From Sporosarcina sp. 6E9 (GTDB taxonomy: Bacteria; Bacillota; Bacilli; Bacillales_A; Planococcaceae): a DNA stretch of 64,000 nucleotides. The notes beneath the pieces were generated by a model, which saw nothing but the letters and a program-made list of their open reading frames with translations, ran no database searches and was not told the origin of the DNA. The translations under genes and the position numbers were made by a program. Positions 56,416-64,000 of this stretch are shown piece by piece. Numbering within the stretch: position 1 is the first letter of the stretch; every line of letters begins with the position of its first letter. The stretch spans positions 91,874 to 155,873 of the forward strand of contig NZ_JAGEMN010000001.1 of assembly GCF_017921835.1 (NCBI RefSeq). Direction: 5' to 3'.

Positions 56416-57456
56416 ATGGAGGTTCAAAAACAAAAAATCAAAAAAGTCTTTGAAAAAATTACTAAAAACAAACAAATATATGAATCAGTGCTACTTATAG
56501 AAAACTTTAGTGGAGATTTTTCATGTCATCTTGGGTACGGAGGTAAGAAGACAGATACACCGATCCTAATGGCAAGCATTACAAAGCTGTTCACGAGCAC
56601 TTGTATTTTTATTTTGAAAGAACAAGGAAAACTGTCACTAGACGACAAAATAGCAAATTACTTTGAAGAAGATACGTTGGGAAGCCTTCATATATACAAG
56701 GGGCGAGAGTATACCATGGATCTTACGCTCTCTCATTTATTATTTCATACAAGTGGATTGTCGGATGCCATAGAAGAAGGCAGTAATAAGGCAAAAAAAC
56801 GTGCAATCAACGAGGATAGGAAAATTAGTATTGATGAAACCATCATGAGAACGAAACAATTGAAACCACACTTTGCACCGGGTATTGGCAAAAGAGCCCA
56901 TTATGCAAATATAAATTTTGATATACTAGGAAAAATAATTGAAATAGTGACTGATTCAACATTAGGAGATGTTTATAAGCAATTCATCTTCGACCCTTTA
57001 GGACTCAAAAATACATATCTTCCGATAGATGAAGATGATTTTGTTCCTAATGTTTATTATAAGGACACCTCCTTTTATCTTCCGAAAACGGTTAGAAGTA
57101 TTCCCGCCAGTGGCGGTTGTATTTCGACGGCTCATGAATTAATGATATTTATCAAGGCTTTTTTTGGAGGAAGGTTGTTTAATAAAACTGTTTTTAACGA
57201 ATTGGAAATTAGTAACAAGTTGCAAGTCGCCATGTCCCCCATTCATTACGGTGCCGGATTTATGAAAATTTCTTTGGGTGGTCTTGTGACACTATTTATG
57301 GGTAGAGGTGAATTATTGGGTCATTCAGGTTCAACAGGTTCATTTGCGTTTTATCATCCTGCATCGGATTTGTTTTTTGTGGGAGATGTCAATCAAATGG
57401 CAAAGCCTGCACTTCCCGTACGATTGGTGATGCGGCTCGCTATGTCTATAAGATAA
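56416..57456 (+). CDS. Class C beta-lactamase-like serine hydrolase
   Basis: 346-residue protein of the beta-lactamase/penicillin-binding-protein fold (serine hydrolase, COG1680). The SxxK motif is S54-I-T-K57, the YxN motif is Y163-A-N165 in AHYANINFDILG, and HSGSTG near residue 310 stands for the KTG triad. No signal peptide. Such proteins are usually esterases or D-amino-acid peptidases rather than antibiotic-resistance enzymes. Ribosome site GGGGG before the ATG. It directly precedes the sigY operon promoter but has no known link to it. Confidence 0.8.
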   Translation: MEVQKQKIKKVFEKITKNKQIYESVLLIENFSGDFSCHLGYGGKKTDTPILMASITKLFTSTCIFILKEQGKLSLDDKIANYFEEDTLGSLHIYKGREYTMDLTLSHLLFHTSGLSDAIEEGSNKAKKRAINEDRKISIDETIMRTKQLKPHFAPGIGKRAHYANINFDILGKIIEIVTDSTLGDVYKQFIFDPLGLKNTYLPIDEDDFVPNVYYKDTSFYLPKTVRSIPASGGCISTAHELMIFIKAFFGGRLFNKTVFNELEISNKLQVAMSPIHYGAGFMKISLGGLVTLFMGRGELLGHSGSTGSFAFYHPASDLFFVGDVNQMAKPALPVRLVMRLAMSIR

Positions 57457-57485
57457 GAAAACTGATATGATTCTTTACTCTTAAA

Positions 57486-57514
57486 TGAACGATTTTTACC
57501 AGTTAGTCGTATTA
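57486..57514 (+). promoter_or_regulatory. Predicted SigY promoter before sigY
   Basis: TGAAC at 57486-57490, 17 bases, then CGTATTA from 57508. It fits the TGAAC-N17-CGTC-type promoter known for autoregulated sigY. The same motif with the same spacing occurs before yxlE. Confidence 0.65.
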
Positions 57515-57546
57515 CATATAGACTATTATTTTATGGAGTAGATGCC

Positions 57547-58083
57547 ATGGATGAAAAGGATTTAATTCGACAGGCGAAAAAAGGAGATACATTGGCGCTT
57601 TCGAAACTGCTACAACAGAATTATTCGTTCCTCGTAAAGTATTTAATGAAAGTTACCCTTCATCCACAAATCGCGGAAGATTTAGCACAAGAGACGATGA
57701 TGAAGTGTATTGAAAAAATCCAACTGTACAATGGTGAATCTAAGTTTTCCTCATGGCTCATCACAATCGCAAAGAACCTTTTCATCGATCAACAGCGTAG
57801 AAAGAAGCGGGAAAAAAACTGGCTAGAGCAGGAACAAGCGCAAGCGCTCCGAAAAATGAAATGGAATGTAGCCAATATGAAAGAAGAATGGCCCGATGTA
57901 CTTGATGTACTTGCTCAAATTAATGAAGAAATACGTATGGCAATCGTTTTAAAGCATTATTATGGATATTCATATAAAGAAATTGGGGAAATGATGGGTA
58001 TTGCAGAAGGAACCGTAAAATCTCGAGTTTCAAATGGTCTAAAATGGGTACGAAAGGAGTTGGCTAAACTTGAACGAGTATGA
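57547..58083 (+). CDS. sigY: ECF sigma factor SigY
   Basis: 178-residue extracytoplasmic-function sigma factor. Region 2 reads FLVKYLMKVTLHPQIAEDLA with QETMMKCIEKIQLYNGESKF and the DNA-melting part SSWLITIAKNLFIDQQRRKK. Region 4 is LKHYYGYSYKEIGEMMGIAE, then GTVKSRVSNGLKWVRKEL. Gene order and lengths of the following genes match sigY-yxlCDEFG of B. subtilis, which identifies it. In B. subtilis the factor is autoregulated and held in check by YxlC and YxlD. It overlaps yxlC by 14 bases. Confidence 0.9.
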   Translation: MDEKDLIRQAKKGDTLALSKLLQQNYSFLVKYLMKVTLHPQIAEDLAQETMMKCIEKIQLYNGESKFSSWLITIAKNLFIDQQRRKKREKNWLEQEQAQALRKMKWNVANMKEEWPDVLDVLAQINEEIRMAIVLKHYYGYSYKEIGEMMGIAEGTVKSRVSNGLKWVRKELAKLERV

Positions 58084-58414
58084 TTCTAAAAATAGTAATT
58101 CTATGTTGGATGATGAAGATGAATTAACGGCTCATCAATTAATAGATGGTTTAGAAAAACTGGATCAATGGAATCCAGTATCCACTCCAAACTTACAGTG
58201 GTTTCAACAGAATGTTGAATTGGAGAAAAAAAAGATACGTAAAAAACTACGGAAAGAGCTCTTCGCGTTTATCTCTGTTGCAATATTTGTGCTTTCGGTT
58301 GTGATTACGGTCGTTTATCGTCAGCCAATTCTCTTTCTCTATTTTCAGCTTGTGGGGATTATCTTATTGCCCTTCGCCCTTAACAACACTAGAAAGAAGG
58401 TCAGTAATGAATGA
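58070..58414 (+). CDS. yxlC: YxlC-like SigY negative regulator
   Basis: 114 residues: an acidic cytoplasmic N-terminal part (to about residue 62) followed by two helices (LFAFISVAIFVLSVVITVVY and PILFLYFQLVGIILLPFAL). Small two-helix proteins of this kind act as membrane-bound anti-sigma factors. TTG 58070 lies inside the end of sigY after AAAGGAG, implying coupled translation and a fixed ratio to the sigma factor. Assignment rests on position and topology. Confidence 0.75.
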   Translation: MNEYDSKNSNSMLDDEDELTAHQLIDGLEKLDQWNPVSTPNLQWFQQNVELEKKKIRKKLRKELFAFISVAIFVLSVVITVVYRQPILFLYFQLVGIILLPFALNNTRKKVSNE

Positions 58415-58635
58415 ACTTAAACAAACTTAGTAGCACACCGCTTTGGTTATTGATCTTGATTGCATTCATTCTGATTTGCCAGGGCTCATGGATGTTTTGG
58501 GATGCACGGAAGAGGGGGCACAATGCTTGGCTATGGGGATTTTTAGGTCTTATTCAATTTCCAACGCATCTTATTATCTATCTAATTTTCGTAAGAAAAG
58601 TATTTAAAAGAAAGGTCTCAGGATCAAATTCCTGA
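58411..58635 (+). CDS. yxlD: YxlD-like membrane protein
   Basis: 74 residues with two helices. The motif WLLILIAFILICQGSWMFWD then ARKRGHNAWLWGFLGLIQFP followed by a second helix is characteristic of the YxlD/PLDc_N-like group. It overlaps yxlC by four bases (ATGA). In B. subtilis YxlD helps YxlC restrain SigY. Its end overlaps the stem of a terminator. Confidence 0.8.
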   Translation: MNLNKLSSTPLWLLILIAFILICQGSWMFWDARKRGHNAWLWGFLGLIQFPTHLIIYLIFVRKVFKRKVSGSNS

Positions 58636-58643
58636 GATTTTTT
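58616..58643 (+). terminator. Intra-operon terminator after yxlD
   Basis: CTCAGGA pairs with TCCTGAG followed by seven T. It separates the anti-sigma genes from yxlEFG, which have their own promoter. Confidence 0.75.
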
Positions 58644-58662
58644 TATTTATTTTTTTCGTGAG

Positions 58663-58692
58663 TGAACGATTAGACGAATGTAATCGTATTAA
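58663..58692 (+). promoter_or_regulatory. Second predicted SigY promoter, before yxlE
   Basis: TGAACGATT at 58663, then CGTATTAAG from 58685. The TGAAC to CGT distance is 17 bases, the same as before sigY, and the core bases are identical (TGAACGATT and CGTATTA). It would give yxlEFG an independent SigY-driven start. Confidence 0.6.
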
Positions 58693-58710
58693 GGGTAGGA
58701 GGGGAAAAGA

Positions 58711-58914
58711 ATGAATGAACTGTTAAATGAAATCCCATGGGGAGCGATTGTGCCAATTCTTGTCTTACAATTAATTCTTATGATTATCGCATTGGTTTCT
58801 TGTATTAAAGAAGAAAAAACGAACGGACCAAAATGGTTGTGGATCCCTATTATTCTCTTTATCCACATAATAGGACCAGTGCTTTATTTTGTTATAGGAA
58901 GGAGAAATGATTAA
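58711..58914 (+). CDS. yxlE: YxlE-like PLDc_N membrane protein
   Basis: 67 residues, two helices, with the typical PLDc_N ending WLWIPIILFIHIIGPVLYFV followed by IGRRND. Ribosome site AGGAGGGG. Stop and the next start share one base (TAATG). In B. subtilis YxlE is a minor negative factor of the SigY system. Confidence 0.8.
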   Translation: MNELLNEIPWGAIVPILVLQLILMIIALVSCIKEEKTNGPKWLWIPIILFIHIIGPVLYFVIGRRND

Positions 58915-59819
58915 TGGCATTATTAAAGGCAAGCGATTTAGTAAAAAAGTTTGGAAATACGAATGCTGTTAAAGGAATCAATTTTCATATTGAGGAAGGC
59001 AGGTGCGTGTCATTACTTGGACCAAATGGAGCTGGAAAAACAACGACATTAAAAATGTTATCTGGATTGTTGGAACCGACTTCAGGCCGTATTGATATCA
59101 AAGGGGAAAAAGCAAAGGATTTAAGGCAGTATATTGGGTATTTACCTCAATATCCTGCTTTCTATAATTGGATGAGTGGAAAGGAGTTTCTTGTTTTCGC
59201 AGGACAATTAGCAAAACTGAATCGTAAAGAAGCAGAAAAAAGTAGTGAAGAATTACTTGAACGCGTGGGCCTAACGAATGCGAAGAAAAGAAAAGTAGGG
59301 GGTTATTCTGGTGGAATGAAGCAACGCCTCGGATTGGCACAGGCACTCATTCATCGTCCCAAATTACTTATTTTAGATGAGCCTGTTTCAGCACTCGATC
59401 CACTTGGGAGGCGGGAAGTGTTGGAAATGATGAGAGAGATTAAAGAGGAAACAACAATTCTCTTCTCAACTCATGTCCTTCACGATGCAGAAGAAATAAG
59501 TGACGACATTCTTATCATGCATGACGGGGAAATTGCGATATCAGGTAGTCTGGGAAGTGTAATGGAAGAGTATCGACAACCTATTTTACAAATTGAATTC
59601 GAATCACAGGCTACAGATTGGCTAAAGAGCATAGAAAGTTATAGCTTTGTCTCTGAAGTAAACACTCAAGGTAATAAAACAAGCATCGTATTAAAAGATA
59701 TGGTAAATGGGAAGCACACATTATTAAAAGATATCGTAGATAGAAAACTTCCGATTCGTAAGTTCGAGATTTCTCAAACGACATTAGAAGATTTATTTAT
59801 GAAAGTGGTGAAGGCATGA
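58914..59819 (+). CDS. yxlF: ABC transporter ATP-binding protein YxlF
   Basis: 301-residue ABC ATPase. Walker A is GPNGAGKTTTLK, the Q-loop is in LPQYPAF, the signature is YSGGMKQRLGLAQAL, Walker B is LLILDEPVSALDP, and the switch His is in LFSTHVLHDAEE. The C-terminal 80 residues form the accessory domain usual in ABC-2 type exporters. It works with YxlG. It overlaps both neighbours by a few bases, showing tight coupling. Confidence 0.92.
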   Translation: MALLKASDLVKKFGNTNAVKGINFHIEEGRCVSLLGPNGAGKTTTLKMLSGLLEPTSGRIDIKGEKAKDLRQYIGYLPQYPAFYNWMSGKEFLVFAGQLAKLNRKEAEKSSEELLERVGLTNAKKRKVGGYSGGMKQRLGLAQALIHRPKLLILDEPVSALDPLGRREVLEMMREIKEETTILFSTHVLHDAEEISDDILIMHDGEIAISGSLGSVMEEYRQPILQIEFESQATDWLKSIESYSFVSEVNTQGNKTSIVLKDMVNGKHTLLKDIVDRKLPIRKFEISQTTLEDLFMKVVKA

Positions 59820-60595
59820 CGCAGTGGACTGTTCTTTATCGAAAAGAAATGACGGAAATGGTGCGAAATTATAAATTTTTATGGATTCCCATCGTCTTTA
59901 TTTTGCTAGGTGTCATGGAGCCGGTTAGCTCGTATTATATGCCGGAAATTTTGGCCAATTTCGGCGGTCTTCCAGAAGGTACAATCCTTGAAATGCCTAC
60001 GCCATCCGGGGAAGAAGTATTAATGAGCGTTCTATCTCAATATGGGTTACTTGGTGTACTCATTCTTGTTTTGAGTGCAATGGGTGTTGTTGCTGCAGAA
60101 AGACAGAGTGGAGTAGCAGGTATGGTTATGATTAAACCAGTTCCTTATTCCACGTATATATTATCGAAATGGGCTGGGTTACTTACAATTACACTCATTT
60201 CATTGTTTATCGGATATGTAGCTTCATGGTATTATACGAGTTTACTTATTGAAACAGTTGCTTTTGAGCGCGTTTTTCAAAGTGTAGCGATCTACAGCAT
60301 ATGGTTAGTTTTTGTTGTTACATTGACGCTCTTTTTTAGTACGTTAATGAAAGGAAATGGCAGTGTCGCTTTTGTTACAATTTTTATGGTCTTTGCCATT
60401 TCGACGGTTACATCCATTCTAGGAAGCTATATGAAATGGAGTCCGGCTACGATGACAGAGCACACAGGAAAGGTCCTGCTGTCAGGAGAACTAGATTCTA
60501 GTTTCTGGCTAGCTTTTATTACAACTTTTGCGATTATCATCGTCGTTCTTATCTCATCCATACAAATCTTTAAGCAAAAAGAGTTATTGGAATAA
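59816..60595 (+). CDS. yxlG: ABC-2 type permease YxlG
   Basis: 259-residue membrane protein with six helices and the ABC-2 layout. An amphipathic start (VLYRKEMTEMVRNYKFLWIP) leads to a first helix, then a conserved LGVLILVLSAMGVVAAERQS with GVAGMVMIKPVPYSTYILSK, the coupling region with the ATPase. It is the membrane partner of YxlF. The exported substrate is unknown; the pair is required for normal control of sigY in B. subtilis. Confidence 0.88.
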   Translation: MTQWTVLYRKEMTEMVRNYKFLWIPIVFILLGVMEPVSSYYMPEILANFGGLPEGTILEMPTPSGEEVLMSVLSQYGLLGVLILVLSAMGVVAAERQSGVAGMVMIKPVPYSTYILSKWAGLLTITLISLFIGYVASWYYTSLLIETVAFERVFQSVAIYSIWLVFVVTLTLFFSTLMKGNGSVAFVTIFMVFAISTVTSILGSYMKWSPATMTEHTGKVLLSGELDSSFWLAFITTFAIIIVVLISSIQIFKQKELLE

Positions 60596-60666
60596 AAAGG
60601 GTATACTGCCGTGTGAATACGGATTGTTTAAGGATCAAAGGAAAAGGATATTGCTAGGCGCTCTAT

Positions 60667-60706
60667 CATTTTAATTATCATTATCATGATAATGATAATT
60701 AAAATG
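60667..60706. promoter_or_regulatory. Perfect 40-bp AT-rich palindrome with Fur-like hexamers
   Basis: The half CATTTTAATTATCATTATCA is followed by its exact reverse complement. It contains GATAATGATAAT on each strand, the hexamer pattern of Fur-type boxes, although the order differs from the classical 19-mer. It lies 72 bases after yxlG, where a terminator would also be expected, but no T run follows. The remaining bases to 60933 hold no gene. Confidence 0.6.
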
Positions 60707-60933
60707 AAGATTGAAAAGGAACCCATTACTGCCGTTAGAATTATTCTACCCACTATGTATTCCCTTCCTATAAGCTTAATTTCCTCATACCTTTGATAGA
60801 ATTAAGTTTATAGGTGATAATTAGAAGAAGTAAACGATAGAAAATAAGTCTAGAATGATTGACTTCATTTTTGGTTTATTTTGAACCGTATTTTGATAAG
60901 CTTTTCTTGCAAATAAATCACAGGAAGGATTAA

Positions 60934-61354
60934 ATGCATGAAGAAAAAGTATGGCTGTTAATTGTTGTAATAGGTTTATTACTAGTGATTGGAATAGTAG
61001 TGAAAGTGGTTATGGATAACCAAAGGGATAGGGAAGTAACAAGTGAGCAAAAAGTAGAAGAGGAGTTAATTGAAGCAGAGAGAATGTCCGTCGTCGCGCT
61101 GAAAAATACTTGCAGATATAAGGTCTGTAGAATTTGAAAAGACTGGATATAATGAAATGACTGGCTCATATAGAATGTTTGTTAAAATGACAAATCATAA
61201 AAATGAATCTGTAAATTTTTCGTTTAGTTTTTGGAAGGAATCTCCTGGTGAAACAGGTGGTTATGTAGTGGAAGACGAAAAGATACAAGTTGAAGGTATC
61301 ACAACAAATAAAGTCCAAGTCATTTATTCGAATAAAGAAGAAGAAGAAATATAA
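60934..61354 (+). pseudogene. Type I paralogue, frameshifted (copy 4)
   Basis: The first frame (MHEEKVWLLIVVIGLLLVIG to MSVVALKNT) ends at a stop near 61137. The second frame begins again around 61113 and ends with VQVIYSNKEEEEI at 61354. Compared with the relatives (AATACATTTGCAG), two bases are missing in AATACTTGCAG near 61107. A lost A in the leading run of A has also changed the start. Probably inactive. Confidence 0.75.
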
Positions 61355-61628
61355 CGCTTTCTGTAGCGCGTATATGAATCACAGGAAGGATTAATATATG
61401 AAGAAAATAATAGGGTTGTTTATTGGAATAGGCATATTAATCGTGATCGGAATTGGTGGGATAGTTTACATGGATAATAATGAAGGCGTACATATGAAAT
61501 CGGATCCGAACTCATTACTCAAACAAGAACAACTTGCTTTATATATTGCTCGAAATTATGAAAGTGTAAAAGAAATTAAGTTTGAAAATACATATGAAGT
61601 TAAAAAAACTGGAACATGGCATGTATCC
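61272..61628 (+). repeat. Direct repeat, right copy
   Basis: Partner of 52730-53086 with one difference noticed in about 355 bases. Here the type II gene that follows is complete, so this is the intact version of the boundary. Confidence 0.85.
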
Positions 61629-61802
61629 GCAATTATCAATAAAAGTAATCTATTAAAATTCTCTTTAGAAGAGTCTCGTTCTATTAAGAATCCAAGGATT
61701 GGTTATGATCCAGATAAATTTCAACTTGTTGAAAAAGCGGAACCAGATAACTCAGATTTATCGCATATCAAAGTGATTTACATAGGGGATAAGAATGAAT
61801 AA
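61398..61802 (+). CDS. Type II paralogue (copy 5)
   Basis: 134 residues: N-terminal helix IIGLFIGIGILIVIGIGGIV, then a domain beginning QEQLALYIARNYESVKEIKF and ending VIYIGDKNE. It is the full-length form of the truncated gene at 52855. Type II differs from type I by LALYIARNY in place of MSVVALKNT and by a bulkier end region. Ribosome site CAGGAAGGA. It overlaps the next gene by 8 bases. Confidence 0.65.
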   Translation: MKKIIGLFIGIGILIVIGIGGIVYMDNNEGVHMKSDPNSLLKQEQLALYIARNYESVKEIKFENTYEVKKTGTWHVSAIINKSNLLKFSLEESRSIKNPRIGYDPDKFQLVEKAEPDNSDLSHIKVIYIGDKNE

Positions 61803-62202
61803 AAAATTGCTAATTATATTTGGTTTATTAATCGTGATTGGAATTGGCGGGAAAGTGGTTATGGATAACCAGAAGGATGCAAAAGTGCAAAGCAATGTGC
61901 AACCTACGGCAGAGAAAATTGAGACAGAGAAATTGGCAGTAGAAGCATTGAAAAATACATTTGCAGATATAAAGTCTATTGAGTTTGAAGAAAGTGTCCT
62001 TAATGAAATGACGGGCGTGTATGCAATGTATGTAAAAATGAGGAATCAAAGTAACGAATCCGTTCGTTTTTCGTTTAACTTTTGGAAAGAATCTCGTGAA
62101 ACTGGTGGGTATACAGTGGAGAATGAAGAGGTGCAAGTTGAAGGCGTAACAACAAATAAAGTCCATGTTATTTACTCAAATAAAGATAAAGACGAAATTT
62201 AA
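61795..62202 (+). CDS. Type I paralogue (copy 6)
   Basis: 135 residues with helix LLIIFGLLIVIGIGGKVVMD, linker NQKDAKVQSNVQPTAEKIET and the type I domain LAVEALKNTFADIKSIEFEE, ending VIYSNKDKDEI. Starts inside the end of the type II gene, so it is translationally coupled. Confidence 0.65.
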   Translation: MNKKLLIIFGLLIVIGIGGKVVMDNQKDAKVQSNVQPTAEKIETEKLAVEALKNTFADIKSIEFEESVLNEMTGVYAMYVKMRNQSNESVRFSFNFWKESRETGGYTVENEEVQVEGVTTNKVHVIYSNKDKDEI

Positions 62203-62257
62203 TGCAAAATCAGTAACAGCGGAGCGTTGGAAATAGATCGCGGGAAGGACTACATGC

Positions 62258-62659
62258 ATGAAGAAAAAAGTATGGCTGCTAATTGGAATCGGGTTGTTAC
62301 TGGTGATTGGCATAGGCGGAATAATGGTGCTGGATAATCAAAAGGATAGGGAAGTAACAAGTGATCAAATAATTGTGGCGGAGCGAATGTCGGTCGTCGC
62401 GCTGAAAAATACATTTGCAGATATAAAGTCTATAAAATTTATATATACCGATTTTAATGCAATGACGGGTTCATATGGGATGGAAATTGAAATGAGTAAC
62501 AGAGAAGGAAATTCAGTGGCGTTTGATTACTCATTTTCTGAAGGTAGTAAAGAAATATCTAATTATAAAGTTGTTGATGAAAATGGGGTTCAAAGAGAAG
62601 GTATGACCACTGGTATGGTTAGCGTGATTTATTCTAATGAAGATGAAGAAGAAATCTAA
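62258..62659 (+). CDS. Type I paralogue (copy 7)
   Basis: 133 residues, helix VWLLIGIGLLLVIGIGGIMV, linker DNQKDREVTSDQ and domain ERMSVVALKNTFADIKSIKF, ending VIYSNEDEEEI. Own leader GGGAAGGA. Very similar at its start to the next copy. Confidence 0.65.
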   Translation: MKKKVWLLIGIGLLLVIGIGGIMVLDNQKDREVTSDQIIVAERMSVVALKNTFADIKSIKFIYTDFNAMTGSYGMEIEMSNREGNSVAFDYSFSEGSKEISNYKVVDENGVQREGMTTGMVSVIYSNEDEEEI

Positions 62660-62681
62660 AGTCACAGAAAGGATTAAATCC

Positions 62682-63077
62682 ATGAAGAAAAGAGTATGGC
62701 TGCTAATTGGAATCGGGTTGTTACTGGTGATTGGCATAGGCGGAATAATGGTGCTGGATAATCAAAGGGAGAGAGAAGTAACATAAGATCAAATGGAAGT
62801 AGAGAGAATGTCGGTCATAGCGCTGAAGAACAGATATGCAGACATTCAGTCTGTAGAATTTGAAAAGAGTGTCTACGATGAAATGACAGGTTCATATGGC
62901 ATGTTTATAAAAATGACTAATCAAAAAAATGAATCTGTTAGTTTTAGATATAGCTTTTGGAAAGAATCAGGGAAAATAGGATTAAATGTAGTGAAGGACA
63001 GGAAGGTACAAGTTAGAGGTGTAACAACAAATAAAGTCCGAGTCATTTATTCAAATCATGATGAAGAAGAAGTCTAA
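62682..63077 (+). pseudogene. Type I paralogue with in-frame stop (copy 8)
   Basis: The first 34 codons (MKKRVWLLIGIGLLLVIGIG to REREVT) are followed by TAA at 62784-62786 where relatives have a Ser codon. The same frame continues with DQMEVERMSVIALKNRYADI to NHDEEEV at 63077. A reading from ATG 62793 could still make the domain without its anchor. Confidence 0.75.
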
Positions 63078-63123
63078 TGTTATGTTACTGCAGCATGTAT
63101 ATGAATTTCAGGAAGGATAATAT

Positions 63124-63522
63124 ATGAAGAAAATTAGAGGGTTGTTTATTGCAATAGGCGTATTAATCGTGATTGGAATTGGAGCGAAAGTTGTTATGGA
63201 TACTCAAAAGGGGAATGAGAAAAATATGAAAATCCACAAGGCTCAAGAGGAAATCGCATTATATTTAGTTCGAAATTATATAGATGTAAAAAAGATTGAG
63301 TTTCATAAAATTAATGAAATAAAAGGCGTTGGATATACTTCATGGCGTATTTCCGTTGATGTAAACGAGAAGAATACGATTAGTTTTTCAATGACTGATT
63401 TATCTAAAGTAGAAGATGCCACTGTCGGGCATAACCCTAAAACATTCAGGTTAAACAAAAAAGAGGAAGTGTTAACCGCGGACTTAGATGGGGTTGAAGT
63501 AATCTATTGGAATGGCGAATAA
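63124..63522 (+). CDS. Type II paralogue (copy 9)
   Basis: 132 residues: helix IRGLFIAIGVLIVIGIGAKV, domain EEIALYLVRNYIDVKKIEFH, end VIYWNGE. Diverged from the other type II gene. Ribosome site CAGGAAGGA. Last gene of the tandem family; a terminator lies at 63667. Confidence 0.65.
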   Translation: MKKIRGLFIAIGVLIVIGIGAKVVMDTQKGNEKNMKIHKAQEEIALYLVRNYIDVKKIEFHKINEIKGVGYTSWRISVDVNEKNTISFSMTDLSKVEDATVGHNPKTFRLNKKEEVLTADLDGVEVIYWNGE

Positions 63523-63666
63523 TGATATCTTCTTTCATATCCCCGTAACTGTATGGACCTCTAAATATCTTCTCCGTTACGATGATCCACAAAATAAGTA
63601 TCCGGTGCGAATGGTTAAAAATATATATCGAAACCGATAGATTATGATTCATATATCTAATAGACC

Positions 63667-63700
63667 GGACCTTTGCAGAACTAAGCAAAGGTCCTTTTTG
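63667..63700 (+). terminator. Terminator after the paralogue cluster
   Basis: GGACCTTTGC pairs perfectly with GCAAAGGTCC over an 8-base loop, followed by five T. A faint cassette-like TATCCGGTGCGAATGG precedes it at about 63600. Confidence 0.85.
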
Positions 63701-63816
63701 ATTTCCATCGTTTAAAATACCTTAATACTTTTTGAAACAAAAGTGTTTACAAATAATAATAAACCAATTATAGTTATTGTGGATTCAAAATATCTATAAT
63801 GAAAAGAGGAAAAGAA

Positions 63817-64000
63817 ATGAATGAAAAATTAATGAGGAAAATAAATAATCTGGAGAATATAGAGAGAAGCCCTGCTGAAGAGTTATTTCAGTTTGTATCT
63901 CTCAATAAAGAGGACAAATTATTAGATCTCGGGGCAGGCGTTGGCTATATAAGCCTTCCATTTTCCAAGTATGTCGATGAAGTAATTGCACTGGATTTTG
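63817..64000 (+). CDS. SAM-dependent methyltransferase (partial, runs off the window)
   Basis: The first 61 residues of a class I methyltransferase: a helical start MNEKLMRKINNLENIERSPA and motif I LLDLGAGVGYISLPFSKYVD, which binds S-adenosylmethionine, followed by the acidic strand VIALDF. Ribosome site AGAGGA. The family matches the small stand-alone methyltransferases with unknown acceptor. The gene continues beyond position 64000. Confidence 0.75.
   Translation, partial: MNEKLMRKINNLENIERSPAEELFQFVSLNKEDKLLDLGAGVGYISLPFSKYVDEVIALDF

Noticed and set aside
56416..57456. Antibiotic-resistance beta-lactamase
   Set aside because: SxxK and YxN motifs fit, but the lack of a signal peptide and the overall COG1680-like form point to a general serine hydrolase.

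Overview
The window looks like a chromosomal segment of a low-GC, Gram-positive, spore-forming-type bacterium (Bacillales; a Planococcaceae/Sporosarcina-like or Bacillaceae genome is my best guess). Reasons: strong AGGAGG-type ribosome sites, frequent TTG/GTG starts, many T-tailed terminators, CcpA-type cre sites, an OhrR/Ohr pair, YdbS/YdbT-like and YvlD-like proteins, and a complete sigY-yxlCDEFG-type operon as known from Bacillus subtilis. No rRNA, tRNA, CRISPR array, complete transposase or integrase was seen.

Layout. 0-10.7 kb: the tail of a membrane protein, a zinc-ribbon protein, a BCCT osmolyte transporter, a CitA/DcuS-type two-component system followed by a DASS (SLC13) carboxylate transporter, an N-truncated Rpn-family nuclease and a VWA lipoprotein. 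10.7-18 kb: an organic-acid or amino-acid utilisation locus with an aminotransferase diverging from a TRAP transporter (dctP-Q-M), a cupin, a GntR/FCD regulator and a RocB-like M20 peptidase. Similar palindromic operators lie on both sides of the divergent promoter region, and a cre site lies on the TRAP side. 18-26.5 kb: lipoprotein, TetR-MATE pair, AEC transporter, ohr-gpx-ohrR peroxide operon, cytosine-deaminase-like amidohydrolase.

26.6-51.3 kb is the unusual part. It is a long run of mostly very small genes, all on the + strand: membrane miniproteins, lipoproteins, GNAT, NUDIX, M23 and S41 enzymes, and a piece of nitric oxide synthase. Most junctions carry a roughly 50-bp repeat placed just after a stop codon and always in the same orientation. 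The repeat ends are conserved (GGGTGCGATTG at the 5' side, AACGGGCCATTTT or AATCGGGCCA at the 3' side) while the middle varies. This resembles an integron-like gene-cassette array, but I see no integrase and no recognisable attC. Several genes in the run are frameshifted, stopped or truncated, often right at a repeat. Two copies of a second, MITE-like element follow cassette repeats at the same relative point.

51.4-63.5 kb: a tandem family of short membrane-anchored paralogues is split into two clusters (51.6-53.1 and 60.9-63.5 kb). A block of about 350 bp is nearly identical in both, 8.5 kb apart. Between them sit an alpha/beta hydrolase, an M23 peptidase, a class-C beta-lactamase-like protein and the sigY operon. 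That operon carries two matching TGAAC-N17-CGTATTA promoters, one before sigY and one before yxlE after an internal terminator. The window ends inside a SAM-dependent methyltransferase gene.
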